Source: Acidovorax sp. SUPP3334
GTDB lineage: Bacteria; Pseudomonadota; Gammaproteobacteria; Burkholderiales; Burkholderiaceae_C
Assembly (NCBI RefSeq): GCF_030159055.1
Contig: NZ_BQXQ01000028.1
Location: 1-64,000, forward strand
Direction of reading: 5' to 3'
Length of the DNA: 64,000 nucleotides
How positions within the stretch are numbered: position 1 is the stretch's first letter; each line of letters begins with the position of its first letter. Of the stretch, positions 9,173 through 17,253 are shown piece by piece. The position numbers and the translations under genes were made by a program. The notes below the pieces were generated by a model. That model saw only the letters and a list, made by a program, of their open reading frames with translations, searched no databases and was not told the origin of the DNA.

Positions 9173-10456
9173 TCAAGGACTGCGCCCCTCTCGGGCGCGA
9201 TAGACGTCCATCGTACCCACACCGGCCGCCCGGTTGCCCCATGTGTTGCGCACATAGGTCGAAACGGAGGCCACTTCTTCGTCGCTCAGGGCCTGCCGAA
9301 ACGGCGGCATTCCGAAGGGGCGCGGGTTTCCGGCGGTGGTGGGCGGATAGCCGCCCAGCAGCACCATCCTGATCAGATTGGTCGGGTTTTCCATCATGAC
9401 CGCGCGATTGCCTGCGAGTGGGGGAAAGGCGCCGGCCCGGCCATCGCCCTTCTCGCCGTGGCATTGCGCGCACTGCTGGGCATACACCGTGCCGCCGCGC
9501 GCCATGGAGGACGCAGAAGGTGCCTCGGCCACCGGCGCCTGGCGCTCGTGCGCTGGCAGCGCGCGCAGATAGACCGCAATGGCCCGCAGGTCGGCATCGT
9601 CCAGGTATTGCGTGCTGCGAAACACCACCTCCGCCATCGGCCCGATGACCGATCCACGCGGGGCCACACCAGTGCGCAGCAGCGCCATCACTTCATCCTG
9701 CGTCCAACCCGCCACGCCTGCCTCGGTGGGGGCGTTGAGCGCTGGCGCATACCAGTTCTGCACCGGGATCAACCCGCCGCGGAAGGCGCGCGATTCGCTC
9801 GTTGCACCGAAAGCATTGCGCGGGCTGTGGCAGGCGGCGCAGTGGCCCAGCCCCTGCACCAGATAAGCCCCGCGATTCCAGTCGGCCGATTGCTGCGGGT
9901 CCGGTTCCAGCGCACCCGGCCGAAAGAAGAGCGCGCGCCAGCCCGCCAGCGCCGCCTGCGTGCTGAAGGGGAACGCCAAAGCATGCGGCGTATTGGGTCG
10001 CTGCACAGGCGGCAGGCTGCGCAGATAGGCGTAGATCGCGTCGGAATCGTCCCGCGTGACATGGGTGTAGTTGGGGTACGGAAAGGCCGGGTAAAGCAGG
10101 CGCCCGTTCCGGGACCGGCCGTTGTGCATGGCGCGCCAGAACTCCGCTGCAGTCCACTGGCCGATCCCTGTGGAGACATCGGGCGTCAGGTTGCTGGCAA
10201 ACACCACGCCGAAGGGCGTTTCCACGCCGCGGCCACCGGCAAAGGGCGCCCCGCCCTGCGCCGTGTGGCAGGACATGCAGTTGCCGGCGCGGGCCAGATA
10301 TTCCCCCCGCCGTACCACCTGCGCCGTGCCCTGGGCCAGAGGACTGTCCTGCGGCGGCAAAGGCGCCTCGTCGCGCAGATTGAGAAACACCACCGCTGCA
10401 CAGGCCGCGGCGGCCAGCAGCACCAGTACCGCCAACGCTTTCAAAAGGCGGCTCAT
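9173..10456 (-). CDS. Triheme cytochrome c
   Basis: This 427-residue protein has an N-terminal membrane or signal segment (MSRLLKALAVLVLLAAAACAAVVFLN) and three CxxCH haem sites: CMSCH near residue 55, CAACH near residue 210 and CAQCH near residue 330. The layout matches the cytochrome subunit of membrane alcohol or sugar dehydrogenases. I chose the ATG at 10456 because it overlaps the upstream cytochrome stop codon by 4 bases (ATGA); upstream of it the frame has no recognisable protein. It probably passes electrons from a periplasmic dehydrogenase to the respiratory chain, but no dehydrogenase gene is adjacent, so the electron donor is unknown. Confidence 0.9.
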   Translation of the reverse strand: MSRLLKALAVLVLLAAAACAAVVFLNLRDEAPLPPQDSPLAQGTAQVVRRGEYLARAGNCMSCHTAQGGAPFAGGRGVETPFGVVFASNLTPDVSTGIGQWTAAEFWRAMHNGRSRNGRLLYPAFPYPNYTHVTRDDSDAIYAYLRSLPPVQRPNTPHALAFPFSTQAALAGWRALFFRPGALEPDPQQSADWNRGAYLVQGLGHCAACHSPRNAFGATSESRAFRGGLIPVQNWYAPALNAPTEAGVAGWTQDEVMALLRTGVAPRGSVIGPMAEVVFRSTQYLDDADLRAIAVYLRALPAHERQAPVAEAPSASSMARGGTVYAQQCAQCHGEKGDGRAGAFPPLAGNRAVMMENPTNLIRMVLLGGYPPTTAGNPRPFGMPPFRQALSDEEVASVSTYVRNTWGNRAAGVGTMDVYRAREGRSP

Positions 10457-11289
10457 CGTGAGACTCCTGCATTCGCTGCGGCGGCAGGCTTGCGGGGAGC
10501 GGCCATATCGGTCACGCCTCCGCAGGCCATCGGCAGCCCGGCAGGCAGCGCGGTGGCGGGCTTGGCCGTGCCCTGCACCGGCTGCGACGACAGCCATGCG
10601 TTGACTGCGCTCACGTCTTGCGGCGTGAGTTGCCGCGCCACATGGGCCATGCAGTCGGGGGCCTGCGCGCGCCGCTGCCCGGTCTGCCAGGCACCGATCT
10701 GGCTGTTGAGGTAATCGCGTGGCAGGCCCAGCAGACCCGGAATGGAAGGAGCAACGCCCGTCATGGCTGCGCCGTGGCATTGCACGCAGGCCGGAATGCC
10801 CCGTGCCGGGTCGCCCTCCCGCACCAGGGCCCGGCCTCGCTCCAGCGCGGAAGGCGACGCCTTGGGCGCAAGCGGTGGCGGATACGGCAGGTCCAGCATG
10901 GCGAAATGCGCGGCGATCTCGCGCAGGTAGTCGTCAGTCATGTGCTCGAGCAGGTACGACATCTGCGGATAGCTGCGGCGGCCATCGCGGAAATTGAGCA
11001 GTTGGTGATAGAGATAGCCCGCAGGCTTGCCGGCGATGCGCGGAAAGTAGCCCTCTTGCGTGGCCCGCCCTTCCCTGCCGTGGCAGGCCGTGCACGCCAG
11101 AACGCGATCGCCCAACCCGGCATTCGGCAGTTCGCCGGGCAACCGCGCGTCGGCGGGCGCTGCAGCGGCGGATGGTGCGGCCATGGTTATAACCATGGCC
11201 AACAGCGCGGCTGGCAGACCGTGGCGCAAGGCTGAGCGTGCGATGCCTCTCAACGGGGCCAGGCCGCGAATTTTGTTTTTTGGTGCCAT
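10453..11289 (-). CDS. Diheme cytochrome c (c4-like)
   Basis: This 278-residue exported protein has a signal segment (about residues 20-45, ending SAAAAPA) and two CxxCH sites, CTACH near residue 66 and CVQCH near residue 167. The spacing fits cytochrome c4-type or cytochrome c553-type proteins. It is first in the three-gene minus-strand operon with the triheme cytochrome and the thioredoxin-like gene. The 157-base gap 11290-11446 to the divergent MocR-type regulator should contain both promoters, which makes that regulator a candidate controller. Confidence 0.9.
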   Translation of the reverse strand: MAPKNKIRGLAPLRGIARSALRHGLPAALLAMVITMAAPSAAAAPADARLPGELPNAGLGDRVLACTACHGREGRATQEGYFPRIAGKPAGYLYHQLLNFRDGRRSYPQMSYLLEHMTDDYLREIAAHFAMLDLPYPPPLAPKASPSALERGRALVREGDPARGIPACVQCHGAAMTGVAPSIPGLLGLPRDYLNSQIGAWQTGQRRAQAPDCMAHVARQLTPQDVSAVNAWLSSQPVQGTAKPATALPAGLPMACGGVTDMAAPRKPAAAANAGVSR

Positions 11290-11446
11290 GGCAAGACTCT
11301 ACGCACACGCCTTAAAACAGTACAGATTCAGTTTGCCCGCAAAAATACGGATCAGTTGCATGCTGCCGACCCGGAGCCCTTCAAGGAGCACCACCGCTTG
11401 GCAGGACTTCGAGCCCACAACCCCTGGATTGCCGCCCTGCCCCACC

Positions 11447-12913
11447 ATGAAACGCTACGAACGCCACGCCGACGCCCTGGCCCAACTGATCCACAGCGGC
11501 GCCTTGCGCGCCGGCGACCGCATGCCGTCGGTGCGGGAAACCAGCCGGACCCGCGGCATCAGTCCTTCGACCGTGTTCGCGGCCTATGACCTGCTGGAAG
11601 CCCAGGGCCTGGTCCATGCCCGGCCGCGCTCGGGCTATTACGTGAGCCATCGGCAGCCGTCCGCCACGGAACGCGTCCCGGCCGAACCGCAGCCCTCGGC
11701 GCCGCGCGATGGCTCCCACGGGGTGGAGATCAGCAATTTGGTGTTCGAAGTGCTGGGTTCGGCGCGTGACCCGCACCTCGTGCCGCTGGGATCGGCCTTT
11801 CCCGGGCCCGAGCTTTTTCCGCTGGCGCGGCTGGCGCGCTGCCTGTCCAGCGGCATGCGGCGACTGGACCCGGCCGCCATCGTGCAAAGCCTGGCGCCGG
11901 GCGACGAGCGGCTGCGCCAGCAGATCGCCCTGCGCTACGGCCTGCACGGCATGGCGGTGGACGCTGCCGAGATCGTGACCACCAACGGCGCGATGGAAGC
12001 GCTCAACCTGTGCCTGGAGGCCATCACGCAGCCGGGTGACATCGTGGTGCTGGAGTCGCCCACCTTCTATGCGGCGCTGCAGGCGCTGGAGCGGTTGCGC
12101 CTGCGTGCCGTGGAAATCACCACGCACCCGCGCGAAGGCATCGATCTGGCCGCCCTGGAGCGCGCGCTGGGCACGCACCCGGTGAAGGCCTGCTGGCTGA
12201 TGCCCACCTTCCAGAATCCGCTGGGCAGCACCATGCCCGCGGAGCGCAAGCAAGCGCTGGTGGCGCTGCTCGCCCGCCACCGCGTCCCGTTGATCGAAGA
12301 CGACGTGTACGGCGAACTGCATTTCGCCCCGCGCCGGCCGCCGCCCGCCAAGGCGTTCGATACCGAAGGCCTGGTCCTGCATTGCAGTTCGTTCAGCAAA
12401 TGCCTGGCGCCCGGCTACCGCGTGGGCTGGATGGCCGCAGGCCGCTTTGCGGGCGCGGTGCAGCGCCTGAAACTGATGACCACGCTCTCGACCGCCACGC
12501 CATCGCAGCAGGCGCTGTCGGAATACCTGGACCAGGGCGGCTACGACCGGCACTTGCGCCAGCTGCGCGGCACGCTGGCGCAGCAGCAGGCGCGCGCACT
12601 CGCGTTGATCGCGCAGCACTTTCCGCCCGGCACGCGCGTGTCGCGGCCCGAGGGCGGATATTTTCTGTGGGTGGAACTGCCGCCCCCGGTGGATGCGCTG
12701 GCCCTGCACCGGGCGGCGCAAGGCCAGGGCATCAGCCTGGCACCAGGCCAGGTGTTCTCGACCGATCGTCGCTTTTCGCACTGCGTGCGCATCAACTACG
12801 GCCACCCGGCGGCAGCGCGTTTCGATGACGCTTTGCGTACCGTCGGGGCGCTGGGCTGTGCCCTCGGCACCACCAGCCACGGCATCACCGAAAGCCGATT
12901 GCTATCAAATTAA
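11447..12913 (+). CDS. MocR/PdxR-family regulator (GntR HTH + aminotransferase domain)
   Basis: The 488-residue product joins a GntR-type winged helix (MKRYERHADALAQLIHSGAL, GDRMPSVRETSRTRGISPSTVFAAYDLLEAQGLV) to a class I aminotransferase fold. The PLP lysine lies in SSFSKCLAPGYRVGW (about residue 318), with the NPLG and EDDVYGEL motifs upstream. Such proteins sense PLP or an amino-acid adduct and activate a neighbouring gene. The start is the ATG where the HTH domain begins; longer in-frame starts lie inside the divergent cytochrome gene. The last codons and the TAA are supplied by an AT-rich palindromic repeat (12901-12917). Confidence 0.93.
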   Translation: MKRYERHADALAQLIHSGALRAGDRMPSVRETSRTRGISPSTVFAAYDLLEAQGLVHARPRSGYYVSHRQPSATERVPAEPQPSAPRDGSHGVEISNLVFEVLGSARDPHLVPLGSAFPGPELFPLARLARCLSSGMRRLDPAAIVQSLAPGDERLRQQIALRYGLHGMAVDAAEIVTTNGAMEALNLCLEAITQPGDIVVLESPTFYAALQALERLRLRAVEITTHPREGIDLAALERALGTHPVKACWLMPTFQNPLGSTMPAERKQALVALLARHRVPLIEDDVYGELHFAPRRPPPAKAFDTEGLVLHCSSFSKCLAPGYRVGWMAAGRFAGAVQRLKLMTTLSTATPSQQALSEYLDQGGYDRHLRQLRGTLAQQQARALALIAQHFPPGTRVSRPEGGYFLWVELPPPVDALALHRAAQGQGISLAPGQVFSTDRRFSHCVRINYGHPAAARFDDALRTVGALGCALGTTSHGITESRLLSN

Positions 12914-12917
12914 TAGC
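12901..12917. repeat. AT-rich palindromic repeat forming the regulator's stop codon
   Basis: GCTATCAAATTAATAGC is a palindrome with the same GCTAT...ATAGC arms as copies at 2467, 14104, 37573 and 46348. It overlaps the final codons LLSN and the TAA of the MocR-type gene. Confidence 0.6.
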
Positions 12918-12995
12918 TACTCAACCAATGAATATTGCGGCAGTGGCACTTTTCGATCCAAGCCTTCGCCGCAGCGTCCCTCTGCCCTTCATCCG

Positions 12996-13922
12996 TCAGG
13001 GAAGCACCGCAGACGCTTTGGCCTTCGCCACCAGCACATCCGCATCGCGGCGCAGCAGCAGGCGCCCCGCCACCAGCGAGTCCGCGGCCTGGGTGACTGC
13101 CGCCACATAGCCGGCCTGCGTGCCGTACAGATCCTCCAGCGAGGGCCGCGCATCGCCCGCCGCCAAACGCGCTGCACGCGTCTTGTGAAAGGGAATGAAG
13201 CTGCCCGTGAGGTTCGACAGATCGGTGATGCCCGGCGTGGCCACGTAGTTGAACTCGATGCTCGTGCCCAGCGGGGCGCGCGCCTCGACGCTCTGAATCC
13301 CGGCGCGGGCCAGGCCCTTGGCCGGGTCCACCTGCGGCACCAGGATGGCGTAGTCGCGGCCCACGGCGCGCGGCGGCTGCAGGGTGGCGATGCCGGCTTC
13401 ATCCTGCGGGATATATTGCGGCCCGAAGTCGAGCAGCGAGAAGCCGTTGTAGCGCGCGAGGTAGTTGAAAGCCGGGATCGCGGTCGGCGTGCCGCCCACA
13501 TTCCAGGTCAGGCCCCGCATGGCCGGGTACACCAGCTTGGCGGGGGGCACGAGCGTGCCATCGGCCACCTTGGGCACCTGGCTGGCTGGCGGTTCGGTGC
13601 CGCGCACCACCCAGTCCTCCAGCGCGATGAAAAGTGCGCGGAAAGTGTCGGTGAAATGCACCACCGTGCCGGCAGGGTAGAGGTTGCGCGTGGGTGCGTA
13701 GCTGATGCTCTCGGTGCCGCCCGCGCCGCCGTGCTGGGTGCTGGCGTAGTAGTAGATGCGCGCATTGGCGGGCTGTGCGATGTCGCGCTGGCCGTTGGCA
13801 TCGGTCAGCACCGGCGAACCCTGCAGCTGCCAGAACTCGGTGCCCGACAGGCCAAGGAAGAACTTCGGGCAGGTATCGGTGGCGGCGCAGCGCTTCATCA
13901 CCCCGCCCTGGCGGCCGCTCAC
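12996..13922 (-). pseudogene. Alpha/beta hydrolase (Abhydrolase_10-like), C-terminal half only
   Basis: About 305 residues of the C-terminal part of a large alpha/beta hydrolase-domain protein remain. Recognisable blocks are CAATDTCPKFF, SGTEFWQLQGSP, NARIYYYASTQHGG and LVYPAMRGLTWNVGG. Full-length relatives are roughly 600-700 residues, so the signal peptide and the first half, including the nucleophile region, are missing. The homology stops at about 13922, exactly where a plus-strand LysR fragment begins. The remaining frame is open and ends normally, so decay after the deletion is limited. Confidence 0.75.
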
Positions 13923-14073
13923 CTTCTTTCACTTCGACCAGCCGGACTTGGTGACGCGGCCTTTGTCGCTACCGGGCCTGACGCGACAGATCTACCTCGT
14001 GCGACGAAGAGACCGCAGCCTGTCGATGGCGGCCCAGGCCATGTATGCACTGGTGATGGAACACCGTCCCTGA
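13923..14073 (+). pseudogene. LysR-family regulator, C-terminal fragment
   Basis: About 50 residues (FHFDQPDLVTRPLSLPGL, then RQIYLVRRRDRSLSMAAQAM and ALVMEHRP) look like the end of a LysR substrate-binding domain, with the usual 'loyal ... reqiyLvrr' style ending. The DNA-binding half is absent. It abuts the beheaded hydrolase gene on the other strand. Confidence 0.6.
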
Positions 14074-14103
14074 CGCCCCGACCCGGCACGGGGCATAAAA
14101 CAA

Positions 14104-14126
14104 TTTGCTATATTTTTAATAGCAAA
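14104..14126. repeat. AT-rich palindromic repeat
   Basis: TTGCTATATTTTTAATAGCAA is a near-perfect palindrome of the GCTAT...ATAGC family, lying between the LysR remnant and the small genes that follow. Confidence 0.5.
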
Positions 14127-14179
14127 AAATGCCATGGATGCTGCGGTGGCGGCCTATTTGGTTGATGAAGAATATTCAC

Positions 14180-14335
14180 TCAATGGTGCGGAGGCGGTTC
14201 CTGCACCGGACGATCCCCCTCGCCTGGCGGAGGCTCTTCAACCGGAGGCAAGGGCAACCACCCAGGCTGCGGCGGCGTATCCGGAGGCAGTTGCGGGTTC
14301 GCAGGGTTGGGAACGGGAACAGAAGATGCTTGCAT
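14180..14335 (-). CDS. Proline-rich 51-residue peptide
   Basis: A short open frame begins with ATG at 14335 behind an AGAGG-type ribosome-binding site and ends with TGA at 14180. The product starts MQASSVPVPNPANP and ends GDRPVQEPPPHH; 19 of 51 residues are Pro, with no Cys and no membrane segment. The frame is open through a strongly biased stretch and has sensible start signals, which argues for a real gene. Function is unknown. The same bases are open on the plus strand, but that frame has no comparable ribosome-binding site. Confidence 0.5.
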   Translation of the reverse strand: MQASSVPVPNPANPQLPPDTPPQPGWLPLPPVEEPPPGEGDRPVQEPPPHH

Positions 14336-14504
14336 CGAAAGACCTCTGGTTGAATTGAAAGGTTGAAAACTGCGGGGGATCGCTCACCAGTTCCAGGGCA
14401 TTCCAAGGCGGCGAAACGGATGCACAACGGATGCGCGGGCAAGTTTCTCCACGAGCGCGAGGACAGCGAGCGAGCGTGTTCTTGGGCCGCGCCAAGCCTG
14501 AAGA

Positions 14505-14864
14505 CTATTTCGTCTTCGCTCGGTCTTCCAGCTCGCCAATCACTTCGGCGCCTTGGCGGGACGACAGCCTGGGCTCCTTGTGGGCCTCGCCACCGTAATC
14601 CAGGCCGAGGCCCCGCGCAGAACCCGAGGCATCGACTGCTGCAATCGGCCCGGTGGGATGTTCATGAAGGGGATCTTCCGCAGCCCGGTTGGCATAACTG
14701 GATTCATCCCCACCAGAGCCGAAGCGCCGCGCGCTGCCGCCATCACCCTGGTTTTCCCCGTCCACCACACCGCTGCCACGGGAGTCATCACGCATGCCGT
14801 ACAGCTTGAAATGGCCCTGGTCGCGCTGGCGATCCCGCTCGGGCGTCAATTTGTCATGTGCCAT
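14505..14864 (-). CDS. Hydrophilic hypothetical protein
   Basis: A 119-residue, very hydrophilic product (start MAHDKLTPERDRQRDQGHFK) rich in Gly, Asp, Arg and Glu, with no hydrophobic segment and no Cys. It is probably disordered, in the style of small stress-related proteins, though I recognise no family. It is transcribed away from the LexA-boxed gene at 15017; the 152-base gap between them holds the LexA box at 14980, so LexA could affect this gene as well. Confidence 0.55.
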   Translation of the reverse strand: MAHDKLTPERDRQRDQGHFKLYGMRDDSRGSGVVDGENQGDGGSARRFGSGGDESSYANRAAEDPLHEHPTGPIAAVDASGSARGLGLDYGGEAHKEPRLSSRQGAEVIGELEDRAKTK

Positions 14865-14979
14865 TTTTTCGCTCCTGAAAAGGAAGCTGTCAGCCTAGGC
14901 GCAGCTTTGCGCCATGGGTGTAGGACCAGTGCTTTCGAAGCCTGGAGACAAAAAACCGGATGGACATCGCCCAAAAATA

Positions 14980-14995
14980 CTGTAAATTCATACAG
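14980..14995. promoter_or_regulatory. LexA (SOS) box
   Basis: CTGTAAATTCATACAG matches the proteobacterial LexA operator CTGT-N8-ACAG exactly, preceded by TA and with the usual AT-rich centre. It lies 21 bases before the ATG at 15017, a place where LexA would block transcription or early elongation. Confidence 0.75.
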
Positions 14996-15016
14996 CATCA
15001 ACCAACGGAGCACCCC

Positions 15017-15328
15017 ATGGAAACGGAAGAACTCACCTACACCGTCACCCTGCGCGATTACCCCGAAGCCCTGCCCGAGCGCGAGCGCTCCGGAGCGGAA
15101 CGGCGTTATGCCAAGGCCCTGGACAAAGCGTTCGGCTCCGCGGCCCAGGTCGCAGCGGCACTGGACACCTTGCGCAGTCTGGAAGAGTCGCCGCCCGAAG
15201 TCGTTGCCCCCGCAGACCTTGCGCTGCTGCGGCACTGGGGCAAGGCCAGCACCACCGCGCGCCAGGCAGCCTTTCAGGGTTTGGGCGAGGCCGAGGGCGC
15301 GTATTTCGACGTGCACCTTGCCGGGTGA
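15017..15328 (+). CDS. Putative SOS-regulated hypothetical protein
   Basis: A 103-residue acidic, Ala- and Glu-rich product (METEELTYTVTLRDYPEALP at the start, GEAEGAYFDVHLAG at the end) with no membrane segment and no Cys. It is probably helical between residues 25 and 85. I recognise no family. The ATG at 15017 is preceded by ACGGAG at a good distance; a longer start at 14960 would place the LexA box inside the gene. The LexA box at 14980-14995 makes it a DNA-damage-inducible candidate. The small membrane-protein gene 43 bases downstream may be cotranscribed. Confidence 0.7.
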   Translation: METEELTYTVTLRDYPEALPERERSGAERRYAKALDKAFGSAAQVAAALDTLRSLEESPPEVVAPADLALLRHWGKASTTARQAAFQGLGEAEGAYFDVHLAG

Positions 15329-15371
15329 ATCGCCGTTGCTGCCCGAGCTTTTGACAGACGCCGTCCTGCCC

Positions 15372-15650
15372 ATGGGCCTCGATCAAATCGCCATCGCGCT
15401 GCTGGGGGCTGCTGCGGCCTGGCTTTCACAGTCGCGCCACGAAGAGCGGCGCCGCTGGGCCTGCGTCTTCGGCCTGCTCGGCCAGCCCTTCTGGTTCTAT
15501 GCCAGCTGGAAGGCGGGCCAGTGGGGCATCTTCGCCGTCAGCGTGCTTTACATGGGCGCATGGCTTCGTGGTGTGTGGATCCATTGGCTGACTCCACCTG
15601 CGCCGCAAGGCATCGCCACCATCCAGTTGACGCCGCAGCGCAGGCCATGA
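15372..15650 (+). CDS. Small membrane protein
   Basis: A 92-residue product with hydrophobic segments at about residues 4-20 (IAIALLGAAAAWL), 28-45 (WACVFGLLGQPFWFYASW) and 48-65 (WGIFAVSVLYMGAWL), and a polar C-terminus. It is predicted to be an inner-membrane protein of unknown function. It follows the LexA-boxed gene by 43 bases on the same strand with no obvious terminator between, so it may share SOS control. Confidence 0.65.
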   Translation: MGLDQIAIALLGAAAAWLSQSRHEERRRWACVFGLLGQPFWFYASWKAGQWGIFAVSVLYMGAWLRGVWIHWLTPPAPQGIATIQLTPQRRP

Positions 15651-15767
15651 AGCGCGCGGGCACCGTGTGGCATTGAGTCACCGGCGGTCCTGCCGCAATC
15701 GTCCTACGCAGTCGTCCCGCACGCCGGTCCTAGCATGGGCGCTCGCAGTTTAACCAGGAGCTAAACG

Positions 15768-15944
15768 ATGCCGGACGACGCCACGAAAACCGCCGAAGAC
15801 CGCAGGCTCATAAGCCTCTCCGAAGACTACGAAATCCGCGACTGGATGCGGTCCCTGAACTGCACCGAAGAAGAGTTGCGCGCCGCCGTGAAGGCCGTGG
15901 GCAATTCGGCGCAGGCCGTTCGCTCGTATCTCGCAAACCGTTAG
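15768..15944 (+). CDS. DUF3606 domain-containing protein
   Basis: A 58-residue protein with the DUF3606 pattern: a polar start (MPDDATKTAEDRRLISLSED), YEIRDW, then TEEELRAAVKAVGNSAQAVRSYL. The family is a small domain of unknown function common in proteobacteria, often in stress-related or horizontally variable regions. An AGGAG ribosome-binding site precedes the ATG by 7 bases. It is followed by another tiny frame 12 bases later. Confidence 0.8.
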   Translation: MPDDATKTAEDRRLISLSEDYEIRDWMRSLNCTEEELRAAVKAVGNSAQAVRSYLANR

Positions 15945-15956
15945 ACGGAGATGACC

Positions 15957-16121
15957 ATGTGGGAAGAACCGATCGGAAAAATGGCAGACCTGCGCCAAGT
16001 CTGCATGCCGGAGTCACTGGCCGACCTGGCAGAGAAGACGCCATTCTTGCAGTGGCAGCAAGCGGATGAAGCAAGGGTGCAACTGAGCCATGCGGACGTG
16101 CCGGCCCGGCAACTTTCATAA
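15957..16121 (+). CDS. Hypothetical 54-residue protein
   Basis: A short frame starting MWEEPIGKMADLRQVCMPES and ending in TAA at 16119. I chose the second ATG (15957) because ACGGAG lies at the right distance before it; the ATG at 15951 touches the Shine-Dalgarno sequence. It is probably cotranscribed with the DUF3606 gene. No family is recognised. The 283 bases that follow, up to 16404, hold a plus-strand terminator and nothing else I can support. Confidence 0.45.
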   Translation: MWEEPIGKMADLRQVCMPESLADLAEKTPFLQWQQADEARVQLSHADVPARQLS

Positions 16122-16306
16122 GGGAAAGGGAGGCGAGAGCGAACCCTTTCATCCGCATCAAAGGTGCTGAAGGATGGGGCGTGGCTGGCATTGTCATCAA
16201 TGCGCCACTTTCCGCTCAGCGGGACGAAGGGCTTGCCATACGCGCCTAAGATTGCGCTGCCGACACTCCCTGTCGACACCTCCCTTTCTTGCTCTTGCGC
16301 AAGTTT

Positions 16307-16333
16307 CAGCCCGCCTCGTGCGGGCTGCATTTT
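16307..16333 (+). terminator. Intrinsic terminator
   Basis: An 8-bp GC-rich stem (CAGCCCGC/GCGGGCTG, loop CTCGT) is followed by CATTTTTTG. It would end transcription of the small plus-strand genes before the convergent gene at 16405. Confidence 0.75.
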
Positions 16334-16404
16334 TTGTGCGGTGAGCTGTCACTCCACAGCGCTGAATCCTTCAGCTGCCCTCTATGCGAGGGAGTAGAAC
16401 ACCC

Positions 16405-17016
16405 TCACTGGCACGTCCAGGTTTTGCCCACGCCGGTGCACATCTGACCGTCGGGCGCCGCTAGAACATTGGACCCATTGCGCCCATACGCCGCGCCTTG
16501 TTCGTCATAGCAGAACTTGTCTTCACAACGGGTGATCACGATCTGCCGGACCACGCGGGGCGGCGGTTCTTGAAGGAGTGGCGTGTTCGTTCCGCAAGCC
16601 GCATTGACACCGCTGATGGCCCCATTCATGCGTGACCGTTTCTCGGTGTCAGACAAGGTGCGAATGCTGGACACGAACTCCAGCTCCTTCTGCGCCGCAC
16701 GGCAATCGGGGCGGTTTTGCGCCACAGTAATGGGCGCCATTGCAGTACCCGAGCGAGAACTCACGCCTGGCACGGGTGGTTCTGTGGACTGCAGCGCATT
16801 GCGTTGCCGGGCCTGAGCGGCCTCAGCCCGCTCCTGCTGCACGGTTTCTGCGGGCTTTCGCTGTTCGAGCTGAGCCGCCGCCTGATCCGCAGCGCACGGC
16901 TGGTCGGAATAAGTGAGGTGACCTTTTGCGTCCGAACAGCGGTGCACCTGAGCCGTGGCCGAAAGAGTCCAACTGCACAGCAGCGCTGCCGCGATGAAAA
17001 ATCCCTTTGATTTCAT
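16405..17016 (-). CDS. DUF4124 domain-containing exported protein
   Basis: A 203-residue product with a signal peptide (MKSKGFFIAAALLCSWTLSATAQ) followed at once by the DUF4124 pattern VHRCSDAKGHLTYSDQPCAADQ. A Gln/Ala/Glu-rich stretch (about 50-85) and a Cys-containing C-terminal half (CEDKFCYDEQGAAYGRNGSN) follow. The mature protein is probably periplasmic with disulfide bonds. The ATG at 17016 fits the signal peptide better than the in-frame ATG at 17034. Function of the family is unknown. Confidence 0.8.
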   Translation of the reverse strand: MKSKGFFIAAALLCSWTLSATAQVHRCSDAKGHLTYSDQPCAADQAAAQLEQRKPAETVQQERAEAAQARQRNALQSTEPPVPGVSSRSGTAMAPITVAQNRPDCRAAQKELEFVSSIRTLSDTEKRSRMNGAISGVNAACGTNTPLLQEPPPRVVRQIVITRCEDKFCYDEQGAAYGRNGSNVLAAPDGQMCTGVGKTWTCQ

Positions 17017-17253
17017 ACCGCCTCCTTTGTGCAAACTCTAGCACCGCGAGGCGACGAGATCCGCGCAGGCCACTTCACACGTTAGGCGGCCTCGATCGAC
17101 CGGCAACGGAGCCGACGGGCGCACTCTTGAGTCCGTCCTGAACAACTCGCAAGTCGTTGATCCTGCTTGCAGTTCTTGGGGTTGATGGCCGCAGCCTTTG
17201 CAAGGTATGGTTTTGCCAATACCTGTTTTCTTGCAAATTCCTCCGGAGATTCC

